A stretch of 64,000 nucleotides of DNA from Metarhizium brunneum (lineage: Eukaryota > Ascomycota > Sordariomycetes > Hypocreales > Clavicipitaceae), in assembly GCF_013426205.1 (NCBI RefSeq), contig NC_089424.1:1-64000 (forward strand), given 5' to 3'. Positions within the stretch are counted from its first letter, which is position 1. Each line of letters starts with the position of its first letter. The notes under the pieces are model-generated. The model was given only the letters and a program-made list of their open reading frames with translations, was not told the origin of the DNA and made no database searches. Shown here one piece after another: positions 43,701 through 56,200 of the stretch. Made by a program: the position numbers and the translations under genes.

Positions 43701-46700
43701 ATGCCACCCGGCGAATTTGATGTCATCAGTCTTGAAGACGTACAGCGATGCTACGTGCCAGAGGCCGACGAAGCGAGCATAGACAAGTCGGTAGTCACAG
43801 AAGCCGAATCTGCTCCGGACCAGCTGGCATATATAATATTTACTTCGGGTAGCACCGGTGCTCCCAAAGGAGTCATGATTCCTCATCGCATATTAGTCAA
43901 CTATGGTCAACAAACCCCATTCAACCTCGATGCAGGACAATCAGATAGGGTATTCTTGCCCTTCTCCCCGGCATTTGATGGTAATAACACACATGCCCCT
44001 CTTCCCCATCTCAAAGACAGTAATGCCATATTACTAACGTAGTTGCTTATCCTCTCAGCCTTCACTGGTGCTTTATTCTCATCTCTATGTAACGGAGCAA
44101 CCGCTGTCCTCGGCACCGTACACCAATTTTCTCAAGTCGCAGAGACATGTACAATAATGACAGTAACACCATCTATGCTCTCGGCACTTGATCCTTCTCA
44201 GGGGTATTCGTCCGTACGATCAGTATTCATGGGAGGGGAAGCGCCCTCTGACTGCTTGATGGCGAAATAGGCTACCCTAGGCCGGGCTCTTCACAACTGC
44301 TACGGCCAACGGAGACAACCTGTACATCCCTCATCCAAAAGCTCACTCCCAGTGAGCCGGTTGTTTTGGGGCACCCGATAGTCGGCAGTGACGTTATTCT
44401 CCTATATAAGTTCTTCGAAAATCGAACCAAGGAGAGCTTTGCATCAGCGGCCCTGGCCTCGCCTGTGGGTACTTTGACACTGAAGCGCTCACGAGAGAGA
44501 AGTTCATCATCTGTGAACAGACCCAGGAACGTTATTATCGAACCGGGGACATTGCAAGGCGTACCGTCTCCGGGATACAGTTCCTCGGACGTAATGATTT
44601 CGTCGTAAAGAACCGCGGCTTCCTCATCAACCTGGGAGCAGACGTTAAACCTGCTCTGCTCTCTTGCCCCGGAGTAGACGAAGCGACAGCTATCATGCAT
44701 CGAGACAATCGCATAGGATTTGTCACCCCAGGAGCTGTATCAGGACCGAAGATCCGAGAAGACTTGGCCGCTCGGCTTGACGCGTTCCTTGTCCCGGAAC
44801 GGATATACCCTCTAGATCGGTTTCCTGTCACCGCGAATGACAAGGTTGATCCAAGGGCTCTGGAAAGTTGGTTGAATGAACAAACAAAGTCCGTGGATGA
44901 TCAGACATCGACTTCTGATGCAACGTCCACGCCATTTGAAACACTTGTCCACGCTCTATCATCGGCGCTGAGCATCGCGCCGCAACAGGAGGCCCTTGCG
45001 TCTTCATCCTGGGGCTTGGCGGAAATTCTCTCTCGGCTATCCGACTTATGAGTGAACTTAAAAGGCACAGCTTCGCCATTCCATCAATCAAGATGATATA
45101 TAAGCAACCCTTGACAGATCTTCTACCATCCTTGACACATTTCCGTGACCCAGATGAAGCCCTCACAAATGGCCACTCCAACGGCATTTCCCATACGGAC
45201 AGTACAGGGTCCGCGCCGATGACCGTGCAGCAGAAACTGTCACGAGCGACAATGACCTATCCAGCGTTAAGCCATCTTCTTGTAACTATAAGAATACGCC
45301 ATGAAAATCAACCCTTTGACCTGGACAGACTTCGACGAGCGTTTTTGTACTTGTTTCACAGACATGCTATCTTTCGAACCGCCTTTGACGCCCACTTGCA
45401 GACCCACATTATTGAGGAAGAACCTTCACTTGAGTACAAACAAGATATTTGTACGGTCCAGGACCTGAATGAAACAATATCACGTTGTGAGAACATCCTT
45501 CTAGGCAATGTCTACGGCGGAAGCCATTACAACACTGATAAAATAGGGCCACTCAAGTCGTTGAGGGTTATATCAGCGCCATACCAAGTCACCAATATTC
45601 TGTGTGTGTTCACCACAGTTTAACACATGGGTGGTCAACACAGCTCATTATTAATGAACTTGAAGCCTCCCTAAACTACTCAGAAATGCCCGAATTAGCT
45701 CCTGGTTTTAACCAGGTATCAAGAGTACAAAATAATTTAATGGCCAAGGCCGCAGATGTGGACATGGATTTTTGGAATAATTCATTAAAAGGCCTTTTGC
45801 CTGCAAATCTACTACATCTTCTAAGCTAGTATAGAGATGCAGCGTCTGACGACTTTTGGCTGGAAGAGAGGTCTATTCTCCAGTGTGGCAAGACTCCTTT
45901 AAGGACGCTCTCGTCTCAATTGTCCGTATCAGAAGCGACAGTTGTATACAGAACTTGGGCGATGCTACTGTCGCGATATGGTCTCTTCTACCCGTGTCAT
46001 CTTTGGCACTGTTCTTTCAGGACGAGACATTGACTTGATCAATTCTGATAGAATTGTCGGCCCCATGATTAATGTATGCCCGTTTCCGATCGAGATCGAT
46101 GAAGAGCGGAGTGCGGCCGCATTATTAGCCGGAGTACAGGAGAAACTGCTAAATATACAGGAATTTCAGTGGTCAGCATCCAAATACCTGACTGAGAACA
46201 TCTCTTCGACTTTGCAGTCAGACATGTTTAGCAGCCTTGTCGCTATGCAAGTCAATCTACAGAACCGATTCGGTAACAGTAGACATCGAACATACGACTG
46301 GGACTGGACGCTTAAGGCCAAGAGCGAATTTCCACTGATATTAGACGTGGAAGAACAAGGCGACGAGTGTCTCAGGATACGCATTGTGTATGATCATCAA
46401 CCCCTTGGCAAGAATTATGTCAAAACCCTAGTTAACCATTACCAAAACATTGTCGACCAAGTGTTGCAAAGTGACAAGTCTACCGTCGGCAGTGTACTGG
46501 GCAGGATAATGGATCCGGACGAGTATTGCCGGTTGACTAGACCCCATAATCAGTTTTACACATACTTCGAAGGCGCAGACAACCTTGTCACAGCCATTTG
46601 CAACGCAGTTCGGCAATGGCCAGACTTGGTTGCTGTGCAGTCTGGCCGCGAAGCTCTAACCTACATGGAGCTTGATGATGTATCCAGTAGAGCTGCATGT

Positions 46701-49700
46701 GGGCTCAAGGAAATACTCGCTCATGGTGAGAATGTCGTCTCAGTGATGAGTGATAGGTTAATAGAGTGGACTATCTGTATTTTGGCAGTGTTAAAAGCGG
46801 GAGCTGCGTATTGCCCTATCGACGTCAAGCTTCCAGCGGAGAGAATGAGCACGATGATCTCAGAGAGTAATTCCCTGTCATACTCTGCCCAAACATCTCA
46901 TCACGGGAGGCGTACCAACAAATACCTACTCGACCGGTCATACTGCTCGAGGATCTGAATCCCGTTGCCGTCAATGTCATGTCAGATACATTGTCGGTTA
47001 AAACCACCCGGGGCGGCACCGCGTGCATAATCTTCACATCCGGAAGTCCGGGCGTGCCAAAAGGTAAGCCTGCTAGGATATTTCAAGTGACGTATAGAGT
47101 GCCTAACTAACTCTCCTTTCAAAAGCAATTGCACTTCAGCATTTTGGGATTCTTTCGTACATCTCATTTCCTGCAGCTCGCCTAGAAGCTGGGCCTGGAC
47201 GTCACACCGCCCAAAATTTGTCTGTCGGTATGGCCGCACTTTGCTTGTCCATGACGCAGGTCTGTGGATAATTTATCAAGGATTCGATACTTGTGTTGCC
47301 GAGATATTTGGCGCCCTCTGTTACGGCGCGACGTTGGTTCCTCGACATGACGATCTATTCTCTCATCTCCAAACCGTAGACGCAACCTTGACAACCCCGT
47401 CTATCCTGGGCGCTTTAGATCCCAAAGACTTTGCAAAGCTGGAAATGGTAAGTCTAGGACTTTGTAACTGATGACACGTAATGCTGACTTGAAGGTCTAG
47501 ATTGTAGTCGGTGGAGAATCTATTCCTTCGGCTCTACTTGAACGATGGGGACCGGGCAGAAAAGTGTTCAATAGTTATGGACCGAGTGAAGTAAGCTCTA
47601 ATTAGCTCTCTCATGTTTCTTTAAACCAGCTTGAGCAATCCAAGTTAACCTTAAGACCAGTGCACTATCGGTTCCACCTTCTGTCCGCTTTTCATTGACC
47701 AGCCTATCACGCTTGGTCGACCCATCCCAAGAATGAATGTCTACATATTAGACGAGGATCTCAGACCTGAGCCAGTCGGCGTTCCCGGTGAAATTGCCTC
47801 GCAGGTATACAAGTGACTTCTGGGTATCTGAACCAAACAATGGAGACTGAGAAGCAGTTTATACGAAACCCATTCACCAAAAACGGACGCCTGTAACGAG
47901 ACCGAGGATGTTGGACACAGGGTGGTGACATTGAGTATATGAGGATAACTGATATCCTCGTCAAAGTGAGAGGATTTCGGGTAGATTTATCTGAAATCGA
48001 AACGCCATTTGAAAGCTATCATCTGCGTTAACTGGCGTCTGCGTTATTGTCTCCAACGGCAACTTGATAGGTTTCGTTGAGCCAGCCGACACGGAGACTA
48101 CTCAGATAATTGATGAACTTTCTAAATTGCTTCCCCGGCATTCCTTGCCTTCTGTTATACTTGGCATGGACCGACTTCCAAGGACAGTAAACCAGAAGAT
48201 TGACCGAAAGAGCCTCGAACAAAATGCGTGGCGAAGGAACCTGAAGCAGCACGTGGAATTTGAGACTGCCACCGAGCAGATAATAGCCCGTATCTGGGCA
48301 ACAGTTCTAAGTCGGGAATATGAACAAATAAGTGCCTTGGACGATTTTGTTACCTTGGGAGGCCATTCTTTGCTCCAGATTAGAGCCTCAAGAGAGCTTT
48401 CCACTCATCTTGGACGATCGATACCCCTTGGCCTCGTCATCAACAACCCTTGCCTCCGACGGCTCGCAAAGGCAGTGGATGAATATATAGTTACGGCTCA
48501 GGAGAGGTCGAGTGTGGCTCGTTCGTTTCAGTTAAGCCCGAGGCTGCCACGCTCAAACGTCGCACTCCCTCTTTCTTACCTGGAAGAAGAAATGTTCCTG
48601 CAGTGCGTAATGACAGAACATCCATCGGCGATGAATGTTGCCTGTGTCCTCCATTATCCAGCTAATGTTTCGGCGGATAGGCTGCGGATCGCTGTAGATT
48701 CAGCGATCAAGTCGTACGAGTTGCTTCGATTACAATACATCCTGGTCAACGGAGTTCCTCAGAGAATTTTGTCGGACCAATTTAGAAAGACAGATATCGT
48801 CGTGAGTACACCAGGTCTTATCCAAGACCGTTTAATCGACATCATCAGCAACACTCTGTTCGACCTGGAGAAAGAACAACCATTTCGGAGTTTAATTAAT
48901 TTAAACAGGGATAAGAGTAGAGGTCGACTCGTTTCAGTCTGTCCTCGTATTGTGGCTGACAAGGCGGCTATTTCACTATTAATTAAGAAGATTGACTCCT
49001 TTTATCGCGAAAGTTCAAAACGGGTAGTTGGTGTGGAGCGCGGGAGAAAAAATGCAAATAGTCAAGAGGTGGCAAGCGCAGATCTTGATTATATCGACTG
49101 GGCAAACTGGTCGAGAATAAAAAGTGCTCTTCACAGTGACGCTGATAGATTTTGGAATACCTATTTGCATCCAAGACCCGCCACTCCGTTCAGCGTTCCG
49201 GACCACATCCCAATATCCGGACCTGGAGATTTTCGAGATGAAAGTTTGCCAAGCTCTGTTGTGACAGGTCTTTCTTCTTTATTCTCTCTCACATCCTGCA
49301 GCCGGAAGCAGCTTCTATTGGGATCGCTTGCGTTGACAATCTATGCTCTGACCGAGGCGTCAGATATTGTTCTGGGTATATCATTCCATAATCGCAACGA
49401 ATCGGGCGCAGAGGACGTTTTTGGGCTTTTACTCGATCGTGTTCCAATTCGCTTCATAATTAACGAACCCAACCTCTCGTCGACTGAAGAATTCTTTGCC
49501 CATATTCGGCAGTCAGCAGAGAGTGCTATGGCTGACTTTGCGAGTTATCAAGCTATTCAAAAGTCTCTAAGGAAGCAAGGGGACACAAGACACGACCCGT
49601 TATTTGACGCAATGGTCGCTTATCACTCTATAGATGACTCTACTGGCACCCGCGAGTTTTTGGGAGGACCGCTTGACCTTGTTCTTGTACGGCCCCGGGG

Positions 49701-49923
49701 AGGTTCGAAATTTCCGCTCATGGTTGAGCTGACAGAGATGCAAAATGGCACAATTTCTCTCTGCATAGAGTACAGAACAACTATATTCACCGACGACTAT
49801 ATCAGCCGTCTACAATTAACAATTGTAGAGGTTCTTTCTAAAATTTGCAAGATAGGACAGCTGGAAACACTCTATAGAATCAAATCCCAATCCAGAGCAT
49901 TTACAGAAAAACTACAATTGTAG
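43701..49923 (+). pseudogene. Decayed NRPS, order A-T-C-A-T-C
   Basis: Domain motifs can be followed over 6.2 kb. A1 has [11 protein letters not shown] (43839-43871), a GT-AG intron (43981-44058), GALFSSLCNGAT, NCYG, YRTGDIARR and ANDKVD; its N-terminal third is missing. T1 has LGGNS (45015-45029). C1 has HHSLTHG (about 45611) and SGRDIDL. A2 has a mutated FTSGSPG (47032), NSYGPSE (about 47575) and NQKID. T2 has LGGHSLL (about 48357). C2 runs to 49923 with no HHxxxDG. Damage includes TAG for Trp at 44268-44270, a single-base loss near 44305, another shift before T1, and shifts near 45600, 45840, 46890 and 47800. The 3' ORF (48064-49923) is long and intact. Composition is normal, so decay was by ordinary mutation more than RIP. 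Not functional. Confidence 0.85.
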
Positions 49924-49974
49924 TTTTTTAAAAAGCTTAAGTATTTAATAATAAATTAAATAAATTAGTTAGGA

Positions 49975-50115
49975 TGCGTAAACGGTCTACGTTTCTAGTC
50001 TCTTACTGATCTTGGCCTGATACAGCTTAATACTATTTTAGATTTTACGCTTACACGATACTTGTATTATACGTGTAATTTTATTTGATTATAAGGCGAA
50101 ATAACCAAAAATTAA
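49975..50115 (+). repeat. Least-mutated copy of the AT-block terminal repeat
   Basis: Aligns by eye along its length with 4985-5145 and 14925-15060, but keeps C and G where those have T and A (for example TTACACGATACTTGTATTATACGTG against TTATATAATACTAGTATTATATATA, shown here only in part). It sits between the NRPS relic and the PKS 3' end. The 50116-50260 flank is poly-A/T-rich and otherwise empty. Confidence 0.6.
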
Positions 50116-50260
50116 TATTATTAATTACCTTTTTTTCGCCGATATTAACCTGTAATCTTAATAAAACTTTTTATAAAAAAATAAAAAAAAAAAGATGGTA
50201 AAACAGGCAGCGACTAATTCGGATCGCTATAACCCATGTATTTTATTATAATTCTCATAG

Positions 50261-53200
50261 CTATATAACAGATTCTTTCCTTAAACTACTTCCTGTAACA
50301 ACCTTTCCTGCCAAGCCATAAATCGTAAGCTCGCCCAGGATGTCCTTTGTGCCAACTGTAGCGCCAAGTTCCCTCTTGAACCACGACTTCATATCAACAG
50401 TAACCAGAGAGTCAACGCCATACGAGCTCAAGGTTCGGTACGTTTCCATATCCTTGGGAGAAATGGCCATAATCCTGGATATCTTGGCAATGATGGCGTC
50501 GGAGACGAAATCAACTGCCTCTTCCGTGGACGCTGCACCGGCGAGTCCTTGTGCAATGGATATAGTCGCCTCTGCCTCCTTGGCTCTGCCTTGCCGTCCC
50601 GAGGCGCGCAAGTGCGTAAACAACGGGTGCGACATGAAAGCTGGCAGCGGGACTGAGTGGCGCTGAAAGTCGCTCGCGGAACGGAGGCCAGCAATTGTGT
50701 GACAGTTGTCACTGTTCTCGGCGGCGCCCAGTCGCGGATCCATGTGGTACTCTAGGATGGACAGGAGACGGTCTTCTGTGATGGTTCCGTATGCAAGAGC
50801 AATAGGGAGTCGGTCTTGGTTTTCAGCAACCCAGCCAAACGACAGAACGCTTCCAAGACTAATAGATGTTGTTGGCCGTCCTTGGGCCGTGAGATGTCTT
50901 GCGAACGTGTCTAGGAATACGTTTGCGGCCGCGTAGTTAGCTTGCCCACGGTTGCCGATAATAGCGGACGAGGATGATAGTAAGATAAAGAAGTCCAGTT
51001 TTTCAGGGAGGTTATTAGTAATGTTAATTGTTCCTTGTACCTTAGGTCGAATAGCGGCCATGAATTGGCTGTGTGACATGTTGCAAATCATAGAATCCTA
51101 CATTTTGTCAGAAAAAAATCCAACACAATAACCCAAGCGGGTGGTAGGATAACATACGACCAGCACCATGGAACATTGCACGCAGCCCTTGATGGGAGGC
51201 ATTATGTCGCGACACCTTTGCATGGACTTGTTCACCGATTCCGTGTCTGCTGCATCGCTTACGATACTTTCCACCCGGCAACCAGAAGACTTTAGCGTTT
51301 CACAGAGTTCTCGGGCCCTGGGATCCGTCGGTCCCGATCTTGATAGGAAGATGAAGTTCCTCGCTCCGCGCGAGTGCATCCAAAGCGCTAGTCTTCTTCC
51401 AATGCCCCCGAACCCCCCAACAAGAAGGTAGGATGCGTCTCCTCTCAGAAGATAATCACCGATTGGTTCAAGACGCATCTGTGTAGCTGTTAGGACCCTT
51501 TCATGCGTTGCAACAAGTATGAGAAACACTTACGGGGACCACTTCATCATCTTTAGGCTGGACAACAAACATGGAGGGGTTCTTTGACTGTCTATCGCGA
51601 CACCGGAGGATAGCTTTTGGAAGTTCCGAGTATCCTAATACCTCAACATGACTCAAGGGTTTGAACTGAGAGCAAGAGAGCCGACGCGACGTGTCTAAAA
51701 GTGCCTCTTGGATGAGTTCGGGCCGGGACTGGGCTACTGGATCCATGGCGACGGATATATAAGAAATGCTTGCCTTGGAAAGATCTTTCAAGGAGAGATG
51801 ATTAGCGGTAGCTGCGCCATGGAGATCAACGACGCGACCAAAGGGTGTAACTTGGGATTGGTACGCGTCAGAGATTCCCATTGGATCACAGTTCAGATAC
51901 ACATTAATTCCTCCTTTGCACATTGAGGAAAGAATAGCCTCCACGCCTAATGGTACTTTGTCATTCGACAAGACAGCTGCCTGGTCGAGGTTATATCGAG
52001 AAGCCAGAACGAGATTGTCCTCGTTTGAAGAGACAGTGCATAGCAAGTTGGCGCCGATCGACTTGGCGAGTTGAATAGCCGCTTGCCCGATAGCGTTGTC
52101 TGCGCACTGGATCATGATGGTTTCGCCCGGTTGCACACGAGCCACTTTGACGATGCAGTAATGGGCAGTGCAGAAGTTCCAGGGAATTGTTGCAGCCTCG
52201 AGATATCCCACCCCGTCTGGGATCTTTTGGACTGCGCTGCAATGGGTTCGGAAGAGACTTGATAGAGCGCCGCTCGATGGAATAGTCCTCACGGCCATGA
52301 CTCGGTCGCCAACAACAACGTCTGTTACGGATGACCCAATTTCAGTCACAAGACCAACACAATCTCGGCCTATGCCTTGCCCGGGTATCAAACGGCTAGC
52401 CTCATCGATGTCTTCTCGTCGTACGCCAGCGGCATGTACCTTCAGTTGAACTTCATCATGGCCCAGGGGGCTCTCTGCCAGTTCATCACGAATGAAATGG
52501 AATGCTTGCGGTTTATGAGGGTCAATTGAAGTGAGCTTGATCCCTTGGGATATGGCTCCAAGCTGAATAGGCTCAGTTTTCGGGTCCGATCTCCTATTCA
52601 CAGCCGTGTTAATCTTCTTGGCAGGTAGAAGCCTGTTTGTCAAGAGTACTCCGTCCTTTGTGGCGTATTCACCGTTGGCAGCTATCACGCCCTGAGAGAT
52701 GAAGGCTCCACGAGCCACACGGGCAACTTGTTCTGAGATGACAGAGTTGGGAGGCAATGGATTGCATATCCCAAGCGTGATGAAGTTGACTGCATCCTGA
52801 TCGCGCTCCCATCTGGCACTTCGGACGAGACCACGGCACATTGCCGCCTTGGAGTCGTCGTCCGGATTGCCCGAGACCCATATCATATTGATGCAGGTTT
52901 CCAGGACCAACTTGATCTGTTGGAAGTCGGGATCCGTTATATCCGAAAGATCAAATCCCTGCAAGTTCAACAGAGATACACAAAAGTCTGCGTCAAGTTC
53001 ACCGGCATCAGCCTCACGTAGGCTTACCAAGGAGCAATCGCATTCAAGAACCTTGGTTAGTGTTGAGGCACACTCTCTAGCGAGCTGCAGTTGCGAGACA
53101 TAGTCGGCATGGTAGATGATTGCGCATTTGTAGCCATGTTGACATGTTTCGTCAAGAAGCTGCTGTGTAGATGCAATAGTTGCTGATGTCTCCTGGTTAG

Positions 53201-56200
53201 CGGCCTCGTCTGTGTCCTGTATTTGCATCCTCAGCTTGAAGCCAGCTTGCTCCAGCTCAGCATCCCATTGCTTTTGGTCTATAAGAGGGTTTGATTGACG
53301 ATAAGACTCGATGCCGCGCCACCACCCTGGTAGTATGCCAAACGCCAGCGGCGTGCACATCAACTGAGGCTTGACATTTTCGATGACGATGAGGTCTCCT
53401 CCACTAAGAAGACTGTTAGGCACCAGACCAGTTTGTTTTGAGAGACTAGGCATTACCTCTTTAAGAGACTTTTTATGTTCTTCAAGCTCACTTGAAGATT
53501 GGCTGTAGCATGTAGGACCTGACAGTTTGTATCAGCACTGCTTCCACGTAGAGGGACCAGAATCACTTACATGAGTCGCAATAACAAGGTCATAAGATGC
53601 GAGTTCGAATCCCTGAAGTGCTGGATCCTTTTCGACGTCAAACGTCTGGTAGCGCAGAACGTCGGACCAGTCGGCAAAACGAGACTTGGCGCGTTCAAAG
53701 AATGCGCCAGACATGTCGGTGAAGTCGTACGTATCAATAGGCAAAATGCCGCTTTCGGCATCCTGTCCACCGGAATTCCTAAACGCATCGAGTACAATCT
53801 TGGTTGCGCTGCCCGTACCCGCGCCGACTTCGAGAATCTTTATGCGAGACTGGTTGTGTGACAACTACTCCAGGTAATGCGAAATGCGGACTGCAACGTC
53901 TCCGGGTAGGCCTTCGTTGTATGTTCGACTCATGATATCGTCGCTCCCAAACATGAGTTCCAAGCTGTCGACTTGTTGGGTCAGAATAGGTACAAGATTG
54001 ACGCCAACTCGAATAAGAAGCTCTCCCCGGGCACTTCGTCTGGCTACACTATCGAACAAGGCCTGTTTGAGCTCATCTTTGACACGAACCTGCTCCAATG
54101 CCGTGAGGTCGACAAAAGGAGCTCTGCCTTGCGTAATAATTTCGGCTTGCGCCTTTATCCAGTCAACGAATGACCGCAGATGCAAGGGCAGGTCGTCTTC
54201 GTTCAATCCGGAAATTTTCTGTAGCGAGTCTAGCACGAATACCGAACATGTGAGTTGAAGGCCTTGGTGGTCCTCTCTTGTAAATGCCCTGATTAAGCTG
54301 CCAGACAACTCCTGAGAGCTGCAGACTTTTTCAAAAGATGTCAGCATTTTTGCGTCTGGCTTCCATGTTTCAACGTAGAAAGACTCGTCGGCAGCCTGTC
54401 CGTCTTCCTGGGGTGGCAGAAGAACCAGATCGAGTCCCTTGATGAGGAAATTTGGCTCCAACGATCCTTGAGCATATATCGCGACGTCTGATGTATAAAT
54501 GGTTGATGTTTTCCTCTCCGTCTCGGCAAAGGTTTTAAACTGGCGGCTGGTAGCTGTCTCGTCGCTGAGAGGGTTTGTAATCCAAACATGCCCCAAACGA
54601 TTGGCAACCATCGAGCCATTGACTGTCGTGTCTTCCGGGCTTCCTAGACATAAAAGACCTTGTAGGATGCTTTCGAGAGCGCAGGGGTGAATGGTGTATC
54701 GGTCATGAGCTGTCCTGGGTATATCTGGCGATAAAACATGCGACATGTAAGCCATCCGATCTTGAGACCGGCGGAATTCGCTAATGCCCTTTAAGTAATC
54801 TCCAAAGTTGGTTCCTGCGGACGAAAAGCTTTGATACAACTTGTCCGGTTCAATCATCTCAGTGAAATACCGGTTTTCTGCTTCGGTTGAGGCGGTTGCA
54901 GCTCGCATCGCCTCCGAGAATAGTGGTCGGGGTGGTGATGCCGTTCCCTTTTCTACCCTAATGCTTCCCACACAGTGTTCTGTCCAACTATCTCCGTCGA
55001 GATTATGGGAAACGAAGCGGAATCTTGACCATCCACCGGATAGTTCAGTTGCTTCGTGTAACTGGGACAGGGAGAATATTATCTCGACCCCGACTGCATC
55101 ATCAGGAACAAACAACGACTCCAAAATCGAGATATTTCGCAGTTCCACAGCTCCAGCGTCAAGTGCTCCAAATCTTAGCAACGCGGCTTCTACCGCCATA
55201 AGAATATAGGCAACTCCTGGAAAGAGGATCTTATCATTCAACTATGATAGGTCAGCATCTGGAACGAGTAACGGGAGGTGGATGGAGTGCGAACCCTGTT
55301 TGACGACAGCCATGGGACTTGCTGCGGCCCAATGAAGTTCCTCCAGCGCTGTTCGAATGGATTTGAGTCCAGAAGGGGAACACCTAGCAATTCGTGTCTT
55401 CCAAAAGCTGGAAACTTTAAAGCTTCAATCTGCCTTGTCGTTGCTCTCTTGCTTGTGTGGCGAAAGGCATATGGAGGGAGATCATTGAGGACATGTTTGG
55501 TACTAAATCCATTAGCCATTTCCCTTTCGTTGACAGCAGTAATATCCACTGGATAGCCCAAGGTGTAGAGAAGACCCATGGTTTGCAGTACGGTCTCGCC
55601 ACTTGTTTCACCTCGCTTCAATATGCTTGCATATCCGATGGACTGCAGGATTTGAGAATCCGCAAACGTATCTTGAATGGCGCTTCTCAGAGCTGAATGA
55701 GGACCAATCTCGATGATTGTGTCTGTGACCTTGTCCAGCCGCTTCAAATCGCTGTCGGCTCCAATTGAATGCAGGAGGGCGGAAGTAAACCGTACAGGAG
55801 AAACGAGGTTCTTGACCCAATATTCCGGCCCAATATCTTCATGAGGTCCAATGCATTCGCCTGTGAGGGATGAATGCATGCGAATACCGGTATTCTGGTT
55901 AACTCTGTCTCCAAAGTTCAGGTCCCCTAGGCTTGTCAAATACTCTCCTGCAACGGCTTTTAACTCTGCTGAGTGGTATGCAACCTTGACGCCGAGCAAT
56001 TTGCAGAAAATGCCCGATTGTTCCAACTCTTGCTTTAGTGTATCCAGGCTTTCCCTTTTACCTGTAAAAGTCAAATTCTTGGGGCTGTTAAAACAACCAA
56101 TTTGTACTTGCAGTGGTTGTTCGATGCCACCAAGCCGTGAGAGCAACTCTTCGGCTTGCTTTTCGCCAACGGCCGCGGCCATCATGGTGCCATTTCCCAT

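Noticed and set aside
53600..53625. GAGTTCGAATCCC, a perfect-looking tRNA T-arm
   Set aside because: It lies inside the methyltransferase domain coding sequence of the PKS and no cloverleaf forms.
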